DNA of 41,808 nucleotides from Corynebacterium sp. 13CS0277 (GCF_002994655.1 NZ_PPDL01000025.1:1-41808), one strand, 5' to 3'; numbered from the stretch's first letter, positions 31,992-41,580 are shown. Numbers and translations: made by a program. Notes: generated from the letters alone by a model not told the origin.

Positions 31992-31999
31992 TGGTCATG

Positions 32000-32029
32000 T
32001 GCCCCCGCTGTGATTCCTGGGCGGGGGCA
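32000..32029 (+). terminator. Terminator after tape measure
   Basis: TGCCCCCGC (32000-32008) pairs with GCGGGGGCA (32021-32029) over a 12-nt loop, followed by TACTCTCCCCTTTTTTTG. This is a strong intrinsic terminator between the tape measure and the tail-tip genes. Confidence 0.82.
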
Positions 32030-32070
32030 TACTCTCCCCTTTTTTTGAATTGTCGAATAGGCGGTGTGCT

Positions 32071-32844
32071 GTGTTTGAGTTGAACTACCAGGGCATTGAC
32101 GGCAGTGTCTGGAAGCTGTTCGACCGGGATAGCCCCGCGATTGTCCCAGAGGGCACGATGGAGGGGCTTGTGGGACAGATCCAGGAACGGGCGATAGTCC
32201 CGGTGGGTGCCCCGGGGCAGCTGCTCCAGGGAGTGACGATTGAAGCCATGCGGGGCGGCTTTGACGTGCTGCTGCGGGTGGATTCCTGGGAGCCGGGAGT
32301 GTTGGGCACCCTGGTGTCCCGGTTCCGGCGCGCCTGGTCCACGACCCAGTACGGGGTATTGCAGATTGTGGGCGGCAGGTTGGGTTCTGTGCAGGCCCGG
32401 GTGCGGTTGGAAACCCCCATCGCCGCCTATGTGACGGATCCGGATAACGTCGCAGATACCACCGTGCATGTGGGCCTGGTGGCTGATGGTGGTGTGTGGT
32501 GGTCGGATACGTTGCGGGCGGGTGGTACTGCCCGGGTGAGTAATCCGGGGGATACGGCTGTGTGGCCGCGCGTCCGGTGGGAGGGTAGTGGCCAGTCTGT
32601 GATTCTGCCGTCCGGCGCGGTGGTGCGCTTGCCGTCTACGTCTACCCCGGCCACTTTGGTGTTGGACAATGCGCAGAGCTGCGTGGTGGTGGATGATGCG
32701 GGCCGGGTGCTCACCTCGTTGTGGCGGGAGCTGGGGGGCCGGGTGTTGCCTGAGGGTGTTCCCCCGGGGCAGATGCGTGAGTACCGGCTCAGTAAAGGCG
32801 CTGAACTTCAGTGGCAGTTGGGTGTGTTGGACCCGTGGGCGTAG
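32071..32844 (+). CDS. Distal tail protein (Dit-like)
   Basis: 257 aa with the expected position just after the tape measure. FELNYQGIDGSVWKLF begins the protein, VLLRVDSWEPGVLGTLVSRF lies in the middle, and the C-terminal part is beta-rich (WPRVRWEGSGQSVILPSGAV). It joins the tube to the tail tip. GTG 32071 has AGGCGGTGT upstream and is preferred to an upstream TTG. Confidence 0.82.
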   Translation: MFELNYQGIDGSVWKLFDRDSPAIVPEGTMEGLVGQIQERAIVPVGAPGQLLQGVTIEAMRGGFDVLLRVDSWEPGVLGTLVSRFRRAWSTTQYGVLQIVGGRLGSVQARVRLETPIAAYVTDPDNVADTTVHVGLVADGGVWWSDTLRAGGTARVSNPGDTAVWPRVRWEGSGQSVILPSGAVVRLPSTSTPATLVLDNAQSCVVVDDAGRVLTSLWRELGGRVLPEGVPPGQMREYRLSKGAELQWQLGVLDPWA

Positions 32845-32853
32845 GAGGTTGAT

Positions 32854-33768
32854 GTGTCATTCGATTGGAAAGCGCACGCGAAGCATCGCGCCCAGGTAAT
32901 CCGGGATGAGGGGCAGTGGGTGGGCCTGGCCGACAACGAGGGCGTTCCCATCATGGACATGGCCCCGATTATTAGCCTTGATGCCCCACGTGCCCGGATG
33001 CAGGTCACAGACCTGGAGCTGACGATTTCGGTGCGCTCCCAAGACGGGGTGGTCCACCCCATCGTGGATGAGTTGGTGGGTGACGGCATGGCCCACGTGC
33101 TGGACACGGATGGGGACGGGCGCATGTCTTTTGCAATGGACGAAACCCGGTTTGTGGTGGTCGAGCGCGACGGCCTGCGCGAAGCCTACTACGTGGTGCT
33201 GTGTGTCGCTAAGGGTGACGCGGAAAGCCCGCAGCAGATCACCATCAAGGGTGTGAGCGTGCTTGACGTGCTGGGCAGGTTCCCGTGCCCGTCGTATCGG
33301 GGGAGTTGGAAGAATCGCAGTGAGCTGTACCAGTGGAGACGGTTTGAATACGACTGGTCTGCGGATGAGCACGCCACACAGCGGTTCAAAACACCCCGGC
33401 TCATGCGCCCCCTGGAGCTGGCGACCCGGACGGATGGGTTCGCGCACCAGGGGCGGGCGTTAACCACGCTGCATAAGATTCTGCGGGATTCTGTCGCCGC
33501 CGCCTATGTGGCCGTGGATATCGCCCCGGATCGGCGTCCCCTGCTTGTTGAGGATTTGGACCCAGCTGTGGCGGATGACACGCCGAACATTATCGTTGCC
33601 CCTAGGGATAAATCCCTGTGGGATGACTTAGGTGATGTGGCCCGGGCGGCGGGTGTGGAGTTCCTCGTTCGGCTGTGGTGGCCGGGGGATTCTAATCCGC
33701 GTGGTCTGCGGTTGGCCGCACCGCAGCTTATCGTAACCGTGACGAAAACGGGGGAGGTGTCTACCTAG
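32854..33768 (+). CDS. Tail-tip/baseplate hub protein
   Basis: 304 aa, GTG start with AGGAGGTTGAT upstream. ARMQVTDLELTISVRSQDG, then ITIKGVSVLDVLGRF and SWKNRSELYQW resemble the Siphovirus ReqiPepy6 Gp37-like/Tal-type hub proteins encoded after Dit in actinophages. It lacks an obvious wall-hydrolase motif. It overlaps the next gene (TAGTG). Confidence 0.75.
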   Translation: MSFDWKAHAKHRAQVIRDEGQWVGLADNEGVPIMDMAPIISLDAPRARMQVTDLELTISVRSQDGVVHPIVDELVGDGMAHVLDTDGDGRMSFAMDETRFVVVERDGLREAYYVVLCVAKGDAESPQQITIKGVSVLDVLGRFPCPSYRGSWKNRSELYQWRRFEYDWSADEHATQRFKTPRLMRPLELATRTDGFAHQGRALTTLHKILRDSVAAAYVAVDIAPDRRPLLVEDLDPAVADDTPNIIVAPRDKSLWDDLGDVARAAGVEFLVRLWWPGDSNPRGLRLAAPQLIVTVTKTGEVST

Positions 33769-36167
33769 TGAATTTTGTGCAGCTTACGGCTGATGGTGGC
33801 GATATCACTATTGCTCGCAGGACGGCGACTATCGTCTACGGCTCTATGAGCATCACTCTGGGTGAAAAGGAAGTTCAGTCTGCGAGCGCCCAGAAAGAGG
33901 GCACTGTGGACGGGTTTATCTACAGGCCGGATGATATGCCCCAGGGTAAGTTTGACCTTAGTTTCATCCGGGCTGATATCAAGATGGACCGGAAGTCTCA
34001 CCAGTCCAACACGGAGCAGGTGTTTGATGCCGCCCAGAAACGCGCAGCGGGCGATGTGTTCTTTGAGCGGGAAATCACGCAGGCCGGGCTAGGCCGCTTC
34101 ACCCCCGGCAGGGACTTCACCGTGGGCGACCTCGTTGGCGTCCGACTGTGGGGCAAAGTGATTGAAGACCAGCCAGTCACGGAAATCCGCACCGTCACCA
34201 GCCGTGATGAGTGGGGATACCGCGTCAAAGTCGGGGGTGAGCCGATCCGCGACGCCCTGGCCCTCAAGTCCGCGAACGATGCGGTAGAAGCCACCATCGC
34301 GGATGAGCGGGCGCGGGCGGAAGCGGAGCGGGAGAAAATGCGGGGCGAGACCCGCAAGGTCGCCAACCGGGTTGAAGCTACTGAGCGCAAAGTCACAGCG
34401 ATTGAAAAGCGCCTACCCGATTGGGAAGAGCGCGTGACCAGCGCGCTGAACCGTGCGGAGCAGTCCAACCAGGTCGCTGAAAATGCGGTGGCCAGTGCCA
34501 TGGCCAGTGCAGCGGCGGCAGAAAGCTCGCAGGCGTCCGCAGCCGCAGCCCTAGCCCAGGTCAACCGCTCTTTGCAGGACTCCAAGGATGCTGTAGCGAA
34601 CTCTGAGAAATCCCTGAAGCTGGCGGAGGATTATAGGAAGCAGTCCGCGCAGGCGGTGGCGGACGCCCGCACCGCACAGCAGCAGGCACGCGAAGCCCTC
34701 CAGGCCGTTGATGCCGCCCAGCAGGATGCCCACGCGGCGCGCGTGGCCGCAGACGGCTACCGCAAAGCAGCTGAAGCAGCCGCGAAGCAGGCCACCGCAG
34801 CACAGCAGCAGGCAAAAACAGCCACCGATCAGGCGCGCGCGTCCGCAACGGCTGCGGCCACCTCTGCGGCAGCTGCGCGCACTGCGCAGGATACTGCGGC
34901 GACGGCGACGCGGGCCGCGCAGGCATCTGCGACGGAAGCCCGGAACGCGATCGCAAAGTCTGAAGCGCTGGGTAAGAAAATTCAGCCGGGTTTGGATGCG
35001 GCGGCGCAGGCTTTGCAGCGTGCGGACGCGTTGACCAGTGAAGTGAAGAAACTGGAGCTGGCGACGCCTGCGCAGCGGGCTGCGGCTATTCAGGCGAACC
35101 GTGACGCCGCGCGGGCGTTGACGGATGCGTCGCGGAAGCATCAGGAAACGATTACTGCGTTGAACGCGAAGACTGATGAGTTGACGCGCGCGACGAAGTT
35201 GAACAACGACAGTATTAAGAAACTGGGTGACGCCCAGAAAGCCGCCACGGCTGCGAGCAAAGCCAACACGGACGCGATTGGGAAGCTGGGGACGGCTACG
35301 TCTCAGCTGGCGGACGCGGCGGAAAAACTGCGAGTGAGCGGCGAAAAGAATACTGCGGCTATCGGCAAGCTGAACGACGCCCAGGGCAAACTCAACGCAG
35401 CCAACCGTGCCAACTCGGACAGCATTAAGAAACTGGGTGAAGCACAGAAAGCGGCAATTGCTGCCAGTAAGGCGAATAGCGCGGCCATTGACCGGCTGGG
35501 TGAAGCACAGAGTGCGCAGGCGGAAGCCTTGAAGCAGACCAACACTGCCGTGGGGAAACTCAACGAGGCGACCGGACGGCTGAAAGCCGCGCAGGACGCC
35601 TACCTGGCTGGCCAGTCCGCAAATACTGAAGCTATTAAGCAGCTGGGTTTGGCGCAGACTGCTGCGACAAACGCCCGCAGGGACCTGGGCACCGCTGTGA
35701 CCAATCTCAAGAAAGAGGTGTCCGACCAAAAACGCACGTTTGACAACAAGGTCCGCGACGTGACCAACAAGGCGAACGCGGCACAGACCACGGCGAACGC
35801 GGCGAACACCAAAGCCAGTGCTGCGCAAAAGGTAGCAGAGGCCACCCGGAAAGAGATGGAAGCGTCCCGTGTGCGCTTGATCGGCGGACTGAATAGTTCT
35901 GACCCGTACGTTCGCGTCTACAAGGCGGGCGTGCTCTCCCACAAGGTCTATGTTCGCAGCGGCTGGCGCGGGCACATTATTGCTACGTACACGTACAGCG
36001 GCCACAGCGACAGCAACAACATTTTTCAGTACTCGTTTGGGTGGAACCACCCCGGGAAGAGAGTGGAGTGGCTATACGTGCCAGAGCTTTCGACGGATGC
36101 GCACAGCGGCGACTACTCAAACGGCGTGAGTGTTCAGTACCAGGTCACTGCTGATTTCCAGCAGTAG
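33768..36167 (+). CDS. Tail tip protein with very long coiled coil, central fibre candidate
   Basis: 799 aa. A globular N-terminal part (about 1-170) continues the hub (FTPGRDFTVGDLVGVRLWGK). Residues about 175-700 are an Ala/Gln/Lys-rich coiled coil with repeats such as NSDSIKKLGEAQKAA and related IGKL/IKKLG units. The last 95 residues form a beta-rich tip (VYVRSGWRGHIIATYTYSGH) rich in aromatic and histidine residues, a likely receptor-contact domain. GTG start overlaps the hub gene stop. Confidence 0.82.
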   Translation: MNFVQLTADGGDITIARRTATIVYGSMSITLGEKEVQSASAQKEGTVDGFIYRPDDMPQGKFDLSFIRADIKMDRKSHQSNTEQVFDAAQKRAAGDVFFEREITQAGLGRFTPGRDFTVGDLVGVRLWGKVIEDQPVTEIRTVTSRDEWGYRVKVGGEPIRDALALKSANDAVEATIADERARAEAEREKMRGETRKVANRVEATERKVTAIEKRLPDWEERVTSALNRAEQSNQVAENAVASAMASAAAAESSQASAAAALAQVNRSLQDSKDAVANSEKSLKLAEDYRKQSAQAVADARTAQQQAREALQAVDAAQQDAHAARVAADGYRKAAEAAAKQATAAQQQAKTATDQARASATAAATSAAAARTAQDTAATATRAAQASATEARNAIAKSEALGKKIQPGLDAAAQALQRADALTSEVKKLELATPAQRAAAIQANRDAARALTDASRKHQETITALNAKTDELTRATKLNNDSIKKLGDAQKAATAASKANTDAIGKLGTATSQLADAAEKLRVSGEKNTAAIGKLNDAQGKLNAANRANSDSIKKLGEAQKAAIAASKANSAAIDRLGEAQSAQAEALKQTNTAVGKLNEATGRLKAAQDAYLAGQSANTEAIKQLGLAQTAATNARRDLGTAVTNLKKEVSDQKRTFDNKVRDVTNKANAAQTTANAANTKASAAQKVAEATRKEMEASRVRLIGGLNSSDPYVRVYKAGVLSHKVYVRSGWRGHIIATYTYSGHSDSNNIFQYSFGWNHPGKRVEWLYVPELSTDAHSGDYSNGVSVQYQVTADFQQ

Positions 36168-36180
36168 TTAGGAGATGTAC

Positions 36181-36978
36181 ATGGCCGTAATTACCGGCTT
36201 TATTCGGGACGCGGCAGGCCAGCCCGTGAAACTTACCCGCGCCTACCTCGTTGGGCAGGCCGGGGACACCCAGGGGGATGACATTGTGGTCCCCACCCCC
36301 GTGGAAATCGAAGTGGGAGATGACGGCCTGCTGGCGTTTGACGCGGCCACGGGCCGGGCGCAGCTCCACCTAGAGGTGGGTGAGACCCGCCTGGATCTGC
36401 CACTGGTGGTGCGCGACGGATACACCCTGGGCGATGCGCTGCGGGAGGGCAGGGAGCTGAACGCAATTGATGGGCACACCCTGATGGGTGCGGCGCAGGA
36501 AATCCGGGACCGACTGAACCGGCTGGAATCCTGGGTGGGTGAGCGCACCCAGGCCGTGGAGACAGCCGCGGAGCAGCTGGCGGCGGACACCCGCACCCAG
36601 GTGGAAGACGCAGCCCGGCGCGCATCCAAGGAACTTGACGCTGCAGCTTCCGGCCACATGGACGCTCTCGCAGTGCTGTCGGAGCAGGTCGCGCAGCTGC
36701 GCGACGATGCTCAGCAGGCCGCGATGCAGGTGGATGCCGGGGTGGCCGAAACCACTAGGGCGGCGAACACTTTGACTGCGCAGCTGGAGAGCGCCCAGGG
36801 CCTGGTGGACACGATGGAAGCCTACGTAGAAGTGGTGAACACCACTGCTGACGGGGCGTTGCACAAGCTGACGGCAGCGCAGGATTCTGCGGCGGAAATC
36901 GGTGGGCGCGTGGATGCGCTGGCCGGTCGCGTGGAAGTCTTGGAGACTGCCGTTTTCGACATTAAGGATGATGAATGA
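36181..36978 (+). CDS. Minor tail/fibre protein with coiled coil
   Basis: 265 aa. A beta-rich N-terminal domain ([20 protein letters not shown], then [20 protein letters not shown]) resembles the start of the next gene's product. The C-terminal part (about 100-265) is a trimeric-type coiled coil ([20 protein letters not shown]). ATG 36181 has AGGAG 6 nt upstream; ATG 36175 abuts it. It overlaps the collagen-like gene by ATGA. Confidence 0.78.
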   Translation: MAVITGFIRDAAGQPVKLTRAYLVGQAGDTQGDDIVVPTPVEIEVGDDGLLAFDAATGRAQLHLEVGETRLDLPLVVRDGYTLGDALREGRELNAIDGHTLMGAAQEIRDRLNRLESWVGERTQAVETAAEQLAADTRTQVEDAARRASKELDAAASGHMDALAVLSEQVAQLRDDAQQAAMQVDAGVAETTRAANTLTAQLESAQGLVDTMEAYVEVVNTTADGALHKLTAAQDSAAEIGGRVDALAGRVEVLETAVFDIKDDE

Positions 36979-38285
36979 CACGAATTCAGGGAACCCTCAC
37001 GGACGTAACCGGCCAGCCGTCCACCGTCAATGATGTAGTGGTGCGCAGTACTCACCCGCGTAGTGTGGGTGATCGGTTGGTCACGACGGAGCCGGTTAAG
37101 GTGGATGTGACTGCTGGCCGGGTGGCGTTTGATGTGGTTGATGGCCCCGCCACGATGCTGTTGACGCATCAGACGAATGACCCGGCCCATGCGTTTGTGG
37201 AGACTGTTCACATGGTGGTGGCCCCGGGGTTCAGTCTGGCGGATGCGGTGGCCGCAGGCGGTGCAAGTGACGCGCAGCTGGTGGACATTGCGCGCCGCGC
37301 TATGGATGCGATTGGCCAGGCGCGCGCAGCCCGTGGCCCTAAGGGTGATGTGGGTCCGCGTGGTGAGCGTGGCCCTGCTGGTCCGCAGGGTGTGGCCGGT
37401 GCTGTTGGTCCTGTGGGGCCGAAAGGCCCGCAGGGTGAGCGCGGGCCGGTTGGGCCTAAGGGTGACCCGGGCACCCCGGGCGCGACTGGCCCTAAGGGTG
37501 ACACTGGTCCTGCTGGTCCGCAGGGTAACCCTGGCCCCCGGGGTGTGCAGGGTGTGCCGGGGCAGACTGGCGTGCAGGGGCCTGCTGGCCCTCAGGGTGA
37601 ACGTGGTCCCCAGGGTGAGCGCGGCCCTAAGGGCGATAAGGGTGAGCCGGGTGCGCGTGGCCCGCGTGGTGAGCGTGGTCTGACTGGCCCTAAGGGTGAG
37701 CGTGGTGAACGCGGCCCGGCAGCGCTCGCCCCGGAACTGCCCAAGATGGACTATGCGGACAACCTACAGGCACTGGTGAACCAGCTGGTGTTCAAGGGCT
37801 ACATGAACCCGCCCACAGAGTCGAAAATCACCCCCACCCCGGCACCTGAACCCGAGGATGTTGCGCTGGAGGAACCCCTGGACTACCAGCCCATCCTTGA
37901 AACCATGGTCCCAGGTGACCAGACGGGTGCCATCGCCGTCATCACCAACCGGCCCGAACTGTTCACCCGCCTGGAAGACGGATTCTTCGACGGCGAACCC
38001 CGCGAAACCTGGGCGGGTTTTTGGCACGGCAAAGACATGGGTGAGCCAGCCGCAGATTTCGGCATCCGCGTCACGGACGAACTGGGTGCCGAACAGGAGG
38101 CCTACCTGTTTAAGCGACGGTTTGACAACAACCCCGTGGTGTGGGTTGAAACGTTCGCCACCACGCAGCGCATGTACATCTACCACGACGCTTCCCACAC
38201 GCGTGCTGAGTTCCTGCACACGGGGCCGGATTTGGAGCCGTATATGGATGTGGACTGGCACTTCAACGGCGCATCATTGGTCTAA
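36975..38285 (+). CDS. Collagen-like tail fibre protein
   Basis: 436 aa. The N-terminal domain (about 1-115, [20 protein letters not shown]) is related to the preceding protein. About 43 uninterrupted Gly-X-Y triplets follow (about 121-250, many GPKGD, GERGP, GPQGE). The C-terminal domain (about 250-436) is globular with tryptophans ([30 protein letters not shown]), likely a receptor-binding head. The collagen-like stalk should trimerise. The DNA repeats make this gene prone to length change. Confidence 0.9.
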   Translation: MTRIQGTLTDVTGQPSTVNDVVVRSTHPRSVGDRLVTTEPVKVDVTAGRVAFDVVDGPATMLLTHQTNDPAHAFVETVHMVVAPGFSLADAVAAGGASDAQLVDIARRAMDAIGQARAARGPKGDVGPRGERGPAGPQGVAGAVGPVGPKGPQGERGPVGPKGDPGTPGATGPKGDTGPAGPQGNPGPRGVQGVPGQTGVQGPAGPQGERGPQGERGPKGDKGEPGARGPRGERGLTGPKGERGERGPAALAPELPKMDYADNLQALVNQLVFKGYMNPPTESKITPTPAPEPEDVALEEPLDYQPILETMVPGDQTGAIAVITNRPELFTRLEDGFFDGEPRETWAGFWHGKDMGEPAADFGIRVTDELGAEQEAYLFKRRFDNNPVVWVETFATTQRMYIYHDASHTRAEFLHTGPDLEPYMDVDWHFNGASLV

Positions 38286-38292
38286 AAGAAAT

Positions 38293-38332
38293 CCGGCCCG
38301 TCACCCCCCTTTTCCACAGGGGTGCGGGCCGA
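38293..38332 (+). terminator. Terminator between fibre and lysis genes
   Basis: CGGCCCG-T-CACCCC pairs with GGGGTG-CGGGCCG: 13 bp with one bulge around a loop of about 11-13 nt. A second small hairpin, CCCCAG-ACTG-CTGGGG (about 38352-38367), lies just before the endolysin ribosome binding site and might modulate its translation. Confidence 0.72.
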
Positions 38333-38383
38333 ACTATTGCCCACAAGTATACCCCAGACTGCTGGGGTAGGAAAGAGGGGACT

Positions 38384-39796
38384 ATGACGATTCTGGGCGT
38401 GGACGTTTCCGAGCACCAGCCAAACTTTGATTTTCAAGCCGCACGCACGGCAGGCATCGAGTTCGCGATTATTCGCACCACGGACGGCACCCACCAGGAT
38501 TTGACCTACCCGCGCCATGTGGTCAACGCCCGGCGCGCAGGGCTGGCCCTGTCCGCGTATCACTACCTGCGGAACCCTAGTGAGGGCACTAGCGTGGCGC
38601 AGCAGGTGGACGCGGCAGTAGGGGTGATGGGTACGGATCGGCTCCCGGTGTGGCTGGACGCTGAAACCCCTGCGGGCTTGACTGGTGAACTGGTGTGGGA
38701 GTTCAAACGAGCCTTTGAAGCACGCGGCGTCCGGGTGCTGGGCATCTACTCCTACGTGCCCTACTGGGAGGGTTTGCTGGGTGGCGAACCGCGCACGGCA
38801 GATCTGGGCCGGGTGTGGGTCGCGGCCTACGGGAAAAACCGGCAGGGTGCCCCGGGGGACTTGTACCCCGGCGATGGGCACCGGCAGTGGGACTACCCGC
38901 TGGGCGGACAGAAACCTGCCCTGTGGCAGTTCGGGAGTAACGCGCTGGTGTCCGGCTATTACGTGGACGTGAACGCATACCGGGGCAGCGTAGAGGAACT
39001 ACGAAACTGGTGGCAGCAGCCAGTGAGGGAGGTGAACGCGGTGGAAAAGGTTCTGGACTACCCCCGCGACCAGGTGAAACAGGACACCTACTACAACTGT
39101 GGGCCTGCTACCGTGCAGACCATCGTGCGGGCTGCGACTGGTTCCCTGGTGTCTGAGCGTGTGCTGGCGGGGGAGCTTGGCACGACCGTCAACGGCACGG
39201 ACTATATCGGCCTGCTCACGCGCGTGTTGAACAAGCATCTGCCCGGCGCGCAGTACACGACCGTAACGATGCCGCACGACCCGCCCACGGGTGAAGAGCG
39301 GGAAGCCTTGTGGAAGCACATCCGGGCATCCATTGATGCGGGCTACGGGGTGGGCGTCAACATTGTTGCGCCGCCGCGCAACTACCCCCGGGGTGTTTAC
39401 GGTTCCACCAGCCCCCGGTATGCGGGCGGAACCGTCTACCACTACGTGGCAGCCATGGGGTACAGAGATGGCAACGAGGGTCGGGCGGTGTGGATCGCCG
39501 ATAGTGGGTTCACCCCGTACGGGTACTGGGTGAGCCTTGACCAGCTGTCTACTCTTATCCCGCCTAAGGGGTACACGTATGCGGCCACGCAGGCCGCTGG
39601 AAAGAAAGGGGCAACCGTGCCCATTGATAAGACTCAGCTGGTTCTTGACCAGCTGGCAGGTCCCGCCCACACGGACGGGGTGCCCGCGTTCACCGGCTGG
39701 CCGCAGCTGGGCGGGCGTACCGTGGTGGACGCTCTCGCAGCTATCGGCGCGGCGCTGGACGTGCCCGGATTTTTCGACCCGAAAGCAGGGAAGTAA
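38384..39796 (+). CDS. Endolysin: GH25 muramidase plus C39-like peptidase
   Basis: 470 aa. The GH25 lysozyme domain (about 1-205) has GVDVSEHQP and the catalytic WLDAET. A second domain (about 222-400) is a C39-type cysteine peptidase with YYNCGPATVQT and YHYVAAMGY (Cys and His). The C-terminal part (QLAGPAHTDGVPAFTGWPQL onward) is probably a cell-wall binding or linker segment. There is no signal peptide, so release needs a holin. AAAGAGGGGACT precedes the start. Confidence 0.93.
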   Translation: MTILGVDVSEHQPNFDFQAARTAGIEFAIIRTTDGTHQDLTYPRHVVNARRAGLALSAYHYLRNPSEGTSVAQQVDAAVGVMGTDRLPVWLDAETPAGLTGELVWEFKRAFEARGVRVLGIYSYVPYWEGLLGGEPRTADLGRVWVAAYGKNRQGAPGDLYPGDGHRQWDYPLGGQKPALWQFGSNALVSGYYVDVNAYRGSVEELRNWWQQPVREVNAVEKVLDYPRDQVKQDTYYNCGPATVQTIVRAATGSLVSERVLAGELGTTVNGTDYIGLLTRVLNKHLPGAQYTTVTMPHDPPTGEEREALWKHIRASIDAGYGVGVNIVAPPRNYPRGVYGSTSPRYAGGTVYHYVAAMGYRDGNEGRAVWIADSGFTPYGYWVSLDQLSTLIPPKGYTYAATQAAGKKGATVPIDKTQLVLDQLAGPAHTDGVPAFTGWPQLGGRTVVDALAAIGAALDVPGFFDPKAGK

Positions 39797-40104
39797 TGAA
39801 CAACCGTATCCAACTGCTGACCAGCACCCCCGTGTTGCGGGCGGTGCTTTACGGAATCATGGGCCTGACTGGCGCGGGTGCCGTTGTGGCCGGTGTCATT
39901 GACCCCACCACGCTGAACAGCTGGGTGGACCGTGCGCCGGCCATCGCGGCGACGCTGGGCAGCATCCTCGCCCTGGCGAACATTCATCCGCAGCCCACCC
40001 CGGCGGGCACCATGCCCCCGCAGGCCACGCCCACGCCTGCGCCTGCGCAGCAGGACCCCACGGCAGAATACGCCGCCCGCCTGCTGGCCGACCACAGAGA
40101 GTAG
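39796..40104 (+). CDS. Holin-like membrane protein
   Basis: 102 aa with two predicted membrane segments (about 13-35, VLRAVLYGIMGLTGAGAVVA, and about 47-64, PAIAATLGSILALANI). A Pro-rich charged cytoplasmic tail follows. The position right after the endolysin and the size fit a holin. Start overlaps the endolysin stop (TAATG). Confidence 0.82.
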   Translation: MNNRIQLLTSTPVLRAVLYGIMGLTGAGAVVAGVIDPTTLNSWVDRAPAIAATLGSILALANIHPQPTPAGTMPPQATPTPAPAQQDPTAEYAARLLADHRE

Positions 40105-40113
40105 GTGAGCATC

Positions 40114-40584
40114 ATGCCACATCGCTGGATGCCCAGAACCCCCCGTGGCGCTCTGAACGTGGGCCTGGTGATCGGGGCGGTGGATATGGGGCAGCGCGGC
40201 CTTGACTACTCCACGGGGGATGACCCCAAGACGGGCGCGTTTCTCACCCGGATTGAGTTGGGGCTAACCCTGGAGTGGTGGGGTGTTCTGTTCATCCTCG
40301 CAGCCGGGGCAGTGCTCGCAGGCGTGGTGTGGCACCACACTGCTGCGGTGGCGTCCGGTGCTGCTGCGGCGGCCATCCTGTACGGGGCGCTGGCTGTGGG
40401 CAGGTTTGATGAGATTTGGGAATCGGGCTGGCCCCCGGACGGCTGGCGCAGTGCTCTGCATTTCACGTGTATCGCGCTCATTTGGGCCTACCTCTCATAT
40501 CAAATGTTCCTTAGGGACGCGGTTGAAAAGGATCGGGAGGTACGACGGGATGGAGTTAGCCGCGCTGCTGAAATCGCTTCCTGA
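40114..40584 (+). CDS. Multi-spanning membrane protein of lysis cassette
   Basis: 156 aa from ATG 40114 (AGGTGAGC upstream; GTG 40105 is an alternative). Three to four hydrophobic segments are visible (GVLFILAAGAVLAGVVW, AAVASGAAAAAILYGALAV, FTCIALIWAYLSYQMF). It may be a second holin or a holin regulator. Its 3' end overlaps the next gene by 35 nt. Confidence 0.72.
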   Translation: MPHRWMPRTPRGALNVGLVIGAVDMGQRGLDYSTGDDPKTGAFLTRIELGLTLEWWGVLFILAAGAVLAGVVWHHTAAVASGAAAAAILYGALAVGRFDEIWESGWPPDGWRSALHFTCIALIWAYLSYQMFLRDAVEKDREVRRDGVSRAAEIAS

Positions 40585-40993
40585 GGGGCCGGGCTGGGCC
40601 ATCGCTGGCATCGTCGTGGCCGTCATCTTTTCCCCCACCGGCCTGCTGTCCAAAAAGATGGCGGAAGAGAATCTGGGTGGGCTTTCGGCTGCTGCGCGGT
40701 GGTGGCAGAACCGAAAGGCGCGCGCTATCGAGCGTGACCGTCAGGTAGAGTCTGCTGAACTCCAGGCCGTGAATGACCGTCTGGACCGGCTATCGGCCAT
40801 GTACGACGACGACCGGGCACGGTGGGAGAAAACTGAACGCACCCTGCGGGAGACGAATCACCAGCTGAGTGACTACCTGGTGTTTGTCACCCGGTGGGCG
40901 CAGCAGCTGACGATTCAGGCCGCGCATGAGGGGTGGGAGATCCCCACCCTGGTTCCCTATGATGAGTGGCTCCAGCTACGGGGTGCGCAGTGA
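40550..40993 (+). CDS. Membrane-anchored coiled-coil protein, possible spanin-like or holin partner
   Basis: 147 aa with one N-terminal membrane segment (about 15-33, GWAIAGIVVAVIFSPTGLL) and a long coiled-coil body (RAIERDRQVESAELQAVNDR onward) ending in a hydrophilic domain. The layout recalls lysis-module accessory proteins of actinophages. Start 40550 has GGGAGG upstream. Confidence 0.7.
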   Translation: MELAALLKSLPEGPGWAIAGIVVAVIFSPTGLLSKKMAEENLGGLSAAARWWQNRKARAIERDRQVESAELQAVNDRLDRLSAMYDDDRARWEKTERTLRETNHQLSDYLVFVTRWAQQLTIQAAHEGWEIPTLVPYDEWLQLRGAQ

Positions 40994-41541
40994 GGGCAGT
41001 TTTCGCGGTGGACAACAACGCGGTAATGGGCGTGGCCGGTGGGCTGCCGTGGAATTGCCCCGCAGAACTTCAGCATTTCGCGGCGACCACACGCCACTGC
41101 ACTGTGGTGATGGGTCGGAAGACGTGGGAATCGTTGCCCCCGGCTGCGCGGCCACTACGTGACCGGCAGAACGTTGTGCTCACCCACGCTGTGGGGTACC
41201 CCGCCCACGGGGCACTAGTCATCCATCGCCCGCCCGCTCTTGAGTGGGGGAGTAATACGTGTGTGATTGGTGGGCCTGCCACGCTGGTGGCGTGCGCTCC
41301 TACGGTGGTGGAGTGTGTCATCACGCAGGTGGATGCTTGTACCCCGGTTGAGGGTGCGGACGTGCTCCCGGCACTATACAGGCGTGGTGTGCGCGTCCAC
41401 GACGTGGGGGAGTGGCGGCAGGGTGCGGGCGACTCCCATCGCTGGCGCGTGCTGCGCGGTGTCCTGGACACCACTGGTGCGTGGCCGGATGACGCGGTGC
41501 CGTTGTCCCGCATCCTCGCAGAATCCCGGGTCTCCAGCTAG
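40990..41541 (+). CDS. Dihydrofolate reductase-like protein
   Basis: 183 aa. Clear DHFR motifs: AVDNNAVMGVAGGLPWNCPA (Met20-loop type region, with Glu in PAEL at the place of the catalytic acid), VVMGRKTWESLP (NADPH-binding), RQNVVLTH and CVIGGPATL. It reduces dihydrofolate to tetrahydrofolate for thymidylate synthesis. No thymidylate synthase accompanies it. The GTG start overlaps the previous stop. It is the last gene before attR, so it could be late phage metabolism or a passenger gene, and might affect antifolate sensitivity. The C-terminal half is divergent. Confidence 0.88.
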   Translation: MRAVFAVDNNAVMGVAGGLPWNCPAELQHFAATTRHCTVVMGRKTWESLPPAARPLRDRQNVVLTHAVGYPAHGALVIHRPPALEWGSNTCVIGGPATLVACAPTVVECVITQVDACTPVEGADVLPALYRRGVRVHDVGEWRQGAGDSHRWRVLRGVLDTTGAWPDDAVPLSRILAESRVSS

Positions 41542-41549
41542 CTACCCTT

Positions 41550-41580
41550 GCCCCTGCCCCTTGTGGGTGGGGGCTTTTTT
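41550..41580 (+). terminator. Terminator of the late operon
   Basis: GCCCCTGCCC pairs with GGGTGGGGGC around a short loop and is followed by TTTTTT. It closes the rightward late transcript before attR and host DNA. Confidence 0.88.

Noticed and set aside
34551..36050. Minus-strand 499-codon frame opposite the coiled-coil fibre
   Set aside because: It is the reverse reading of Ala-rich repeats, giving an Arg/Leu/Cys-rich sequence without domains.
37338..37728. Repeat array that could be mistaken for CRISPR or satellite DNA
   Set aside because: The periodicity is 9 nt Gly-X-Y coding for a collagen-like stalk, with no spacer-repeat structure and no cas genes.
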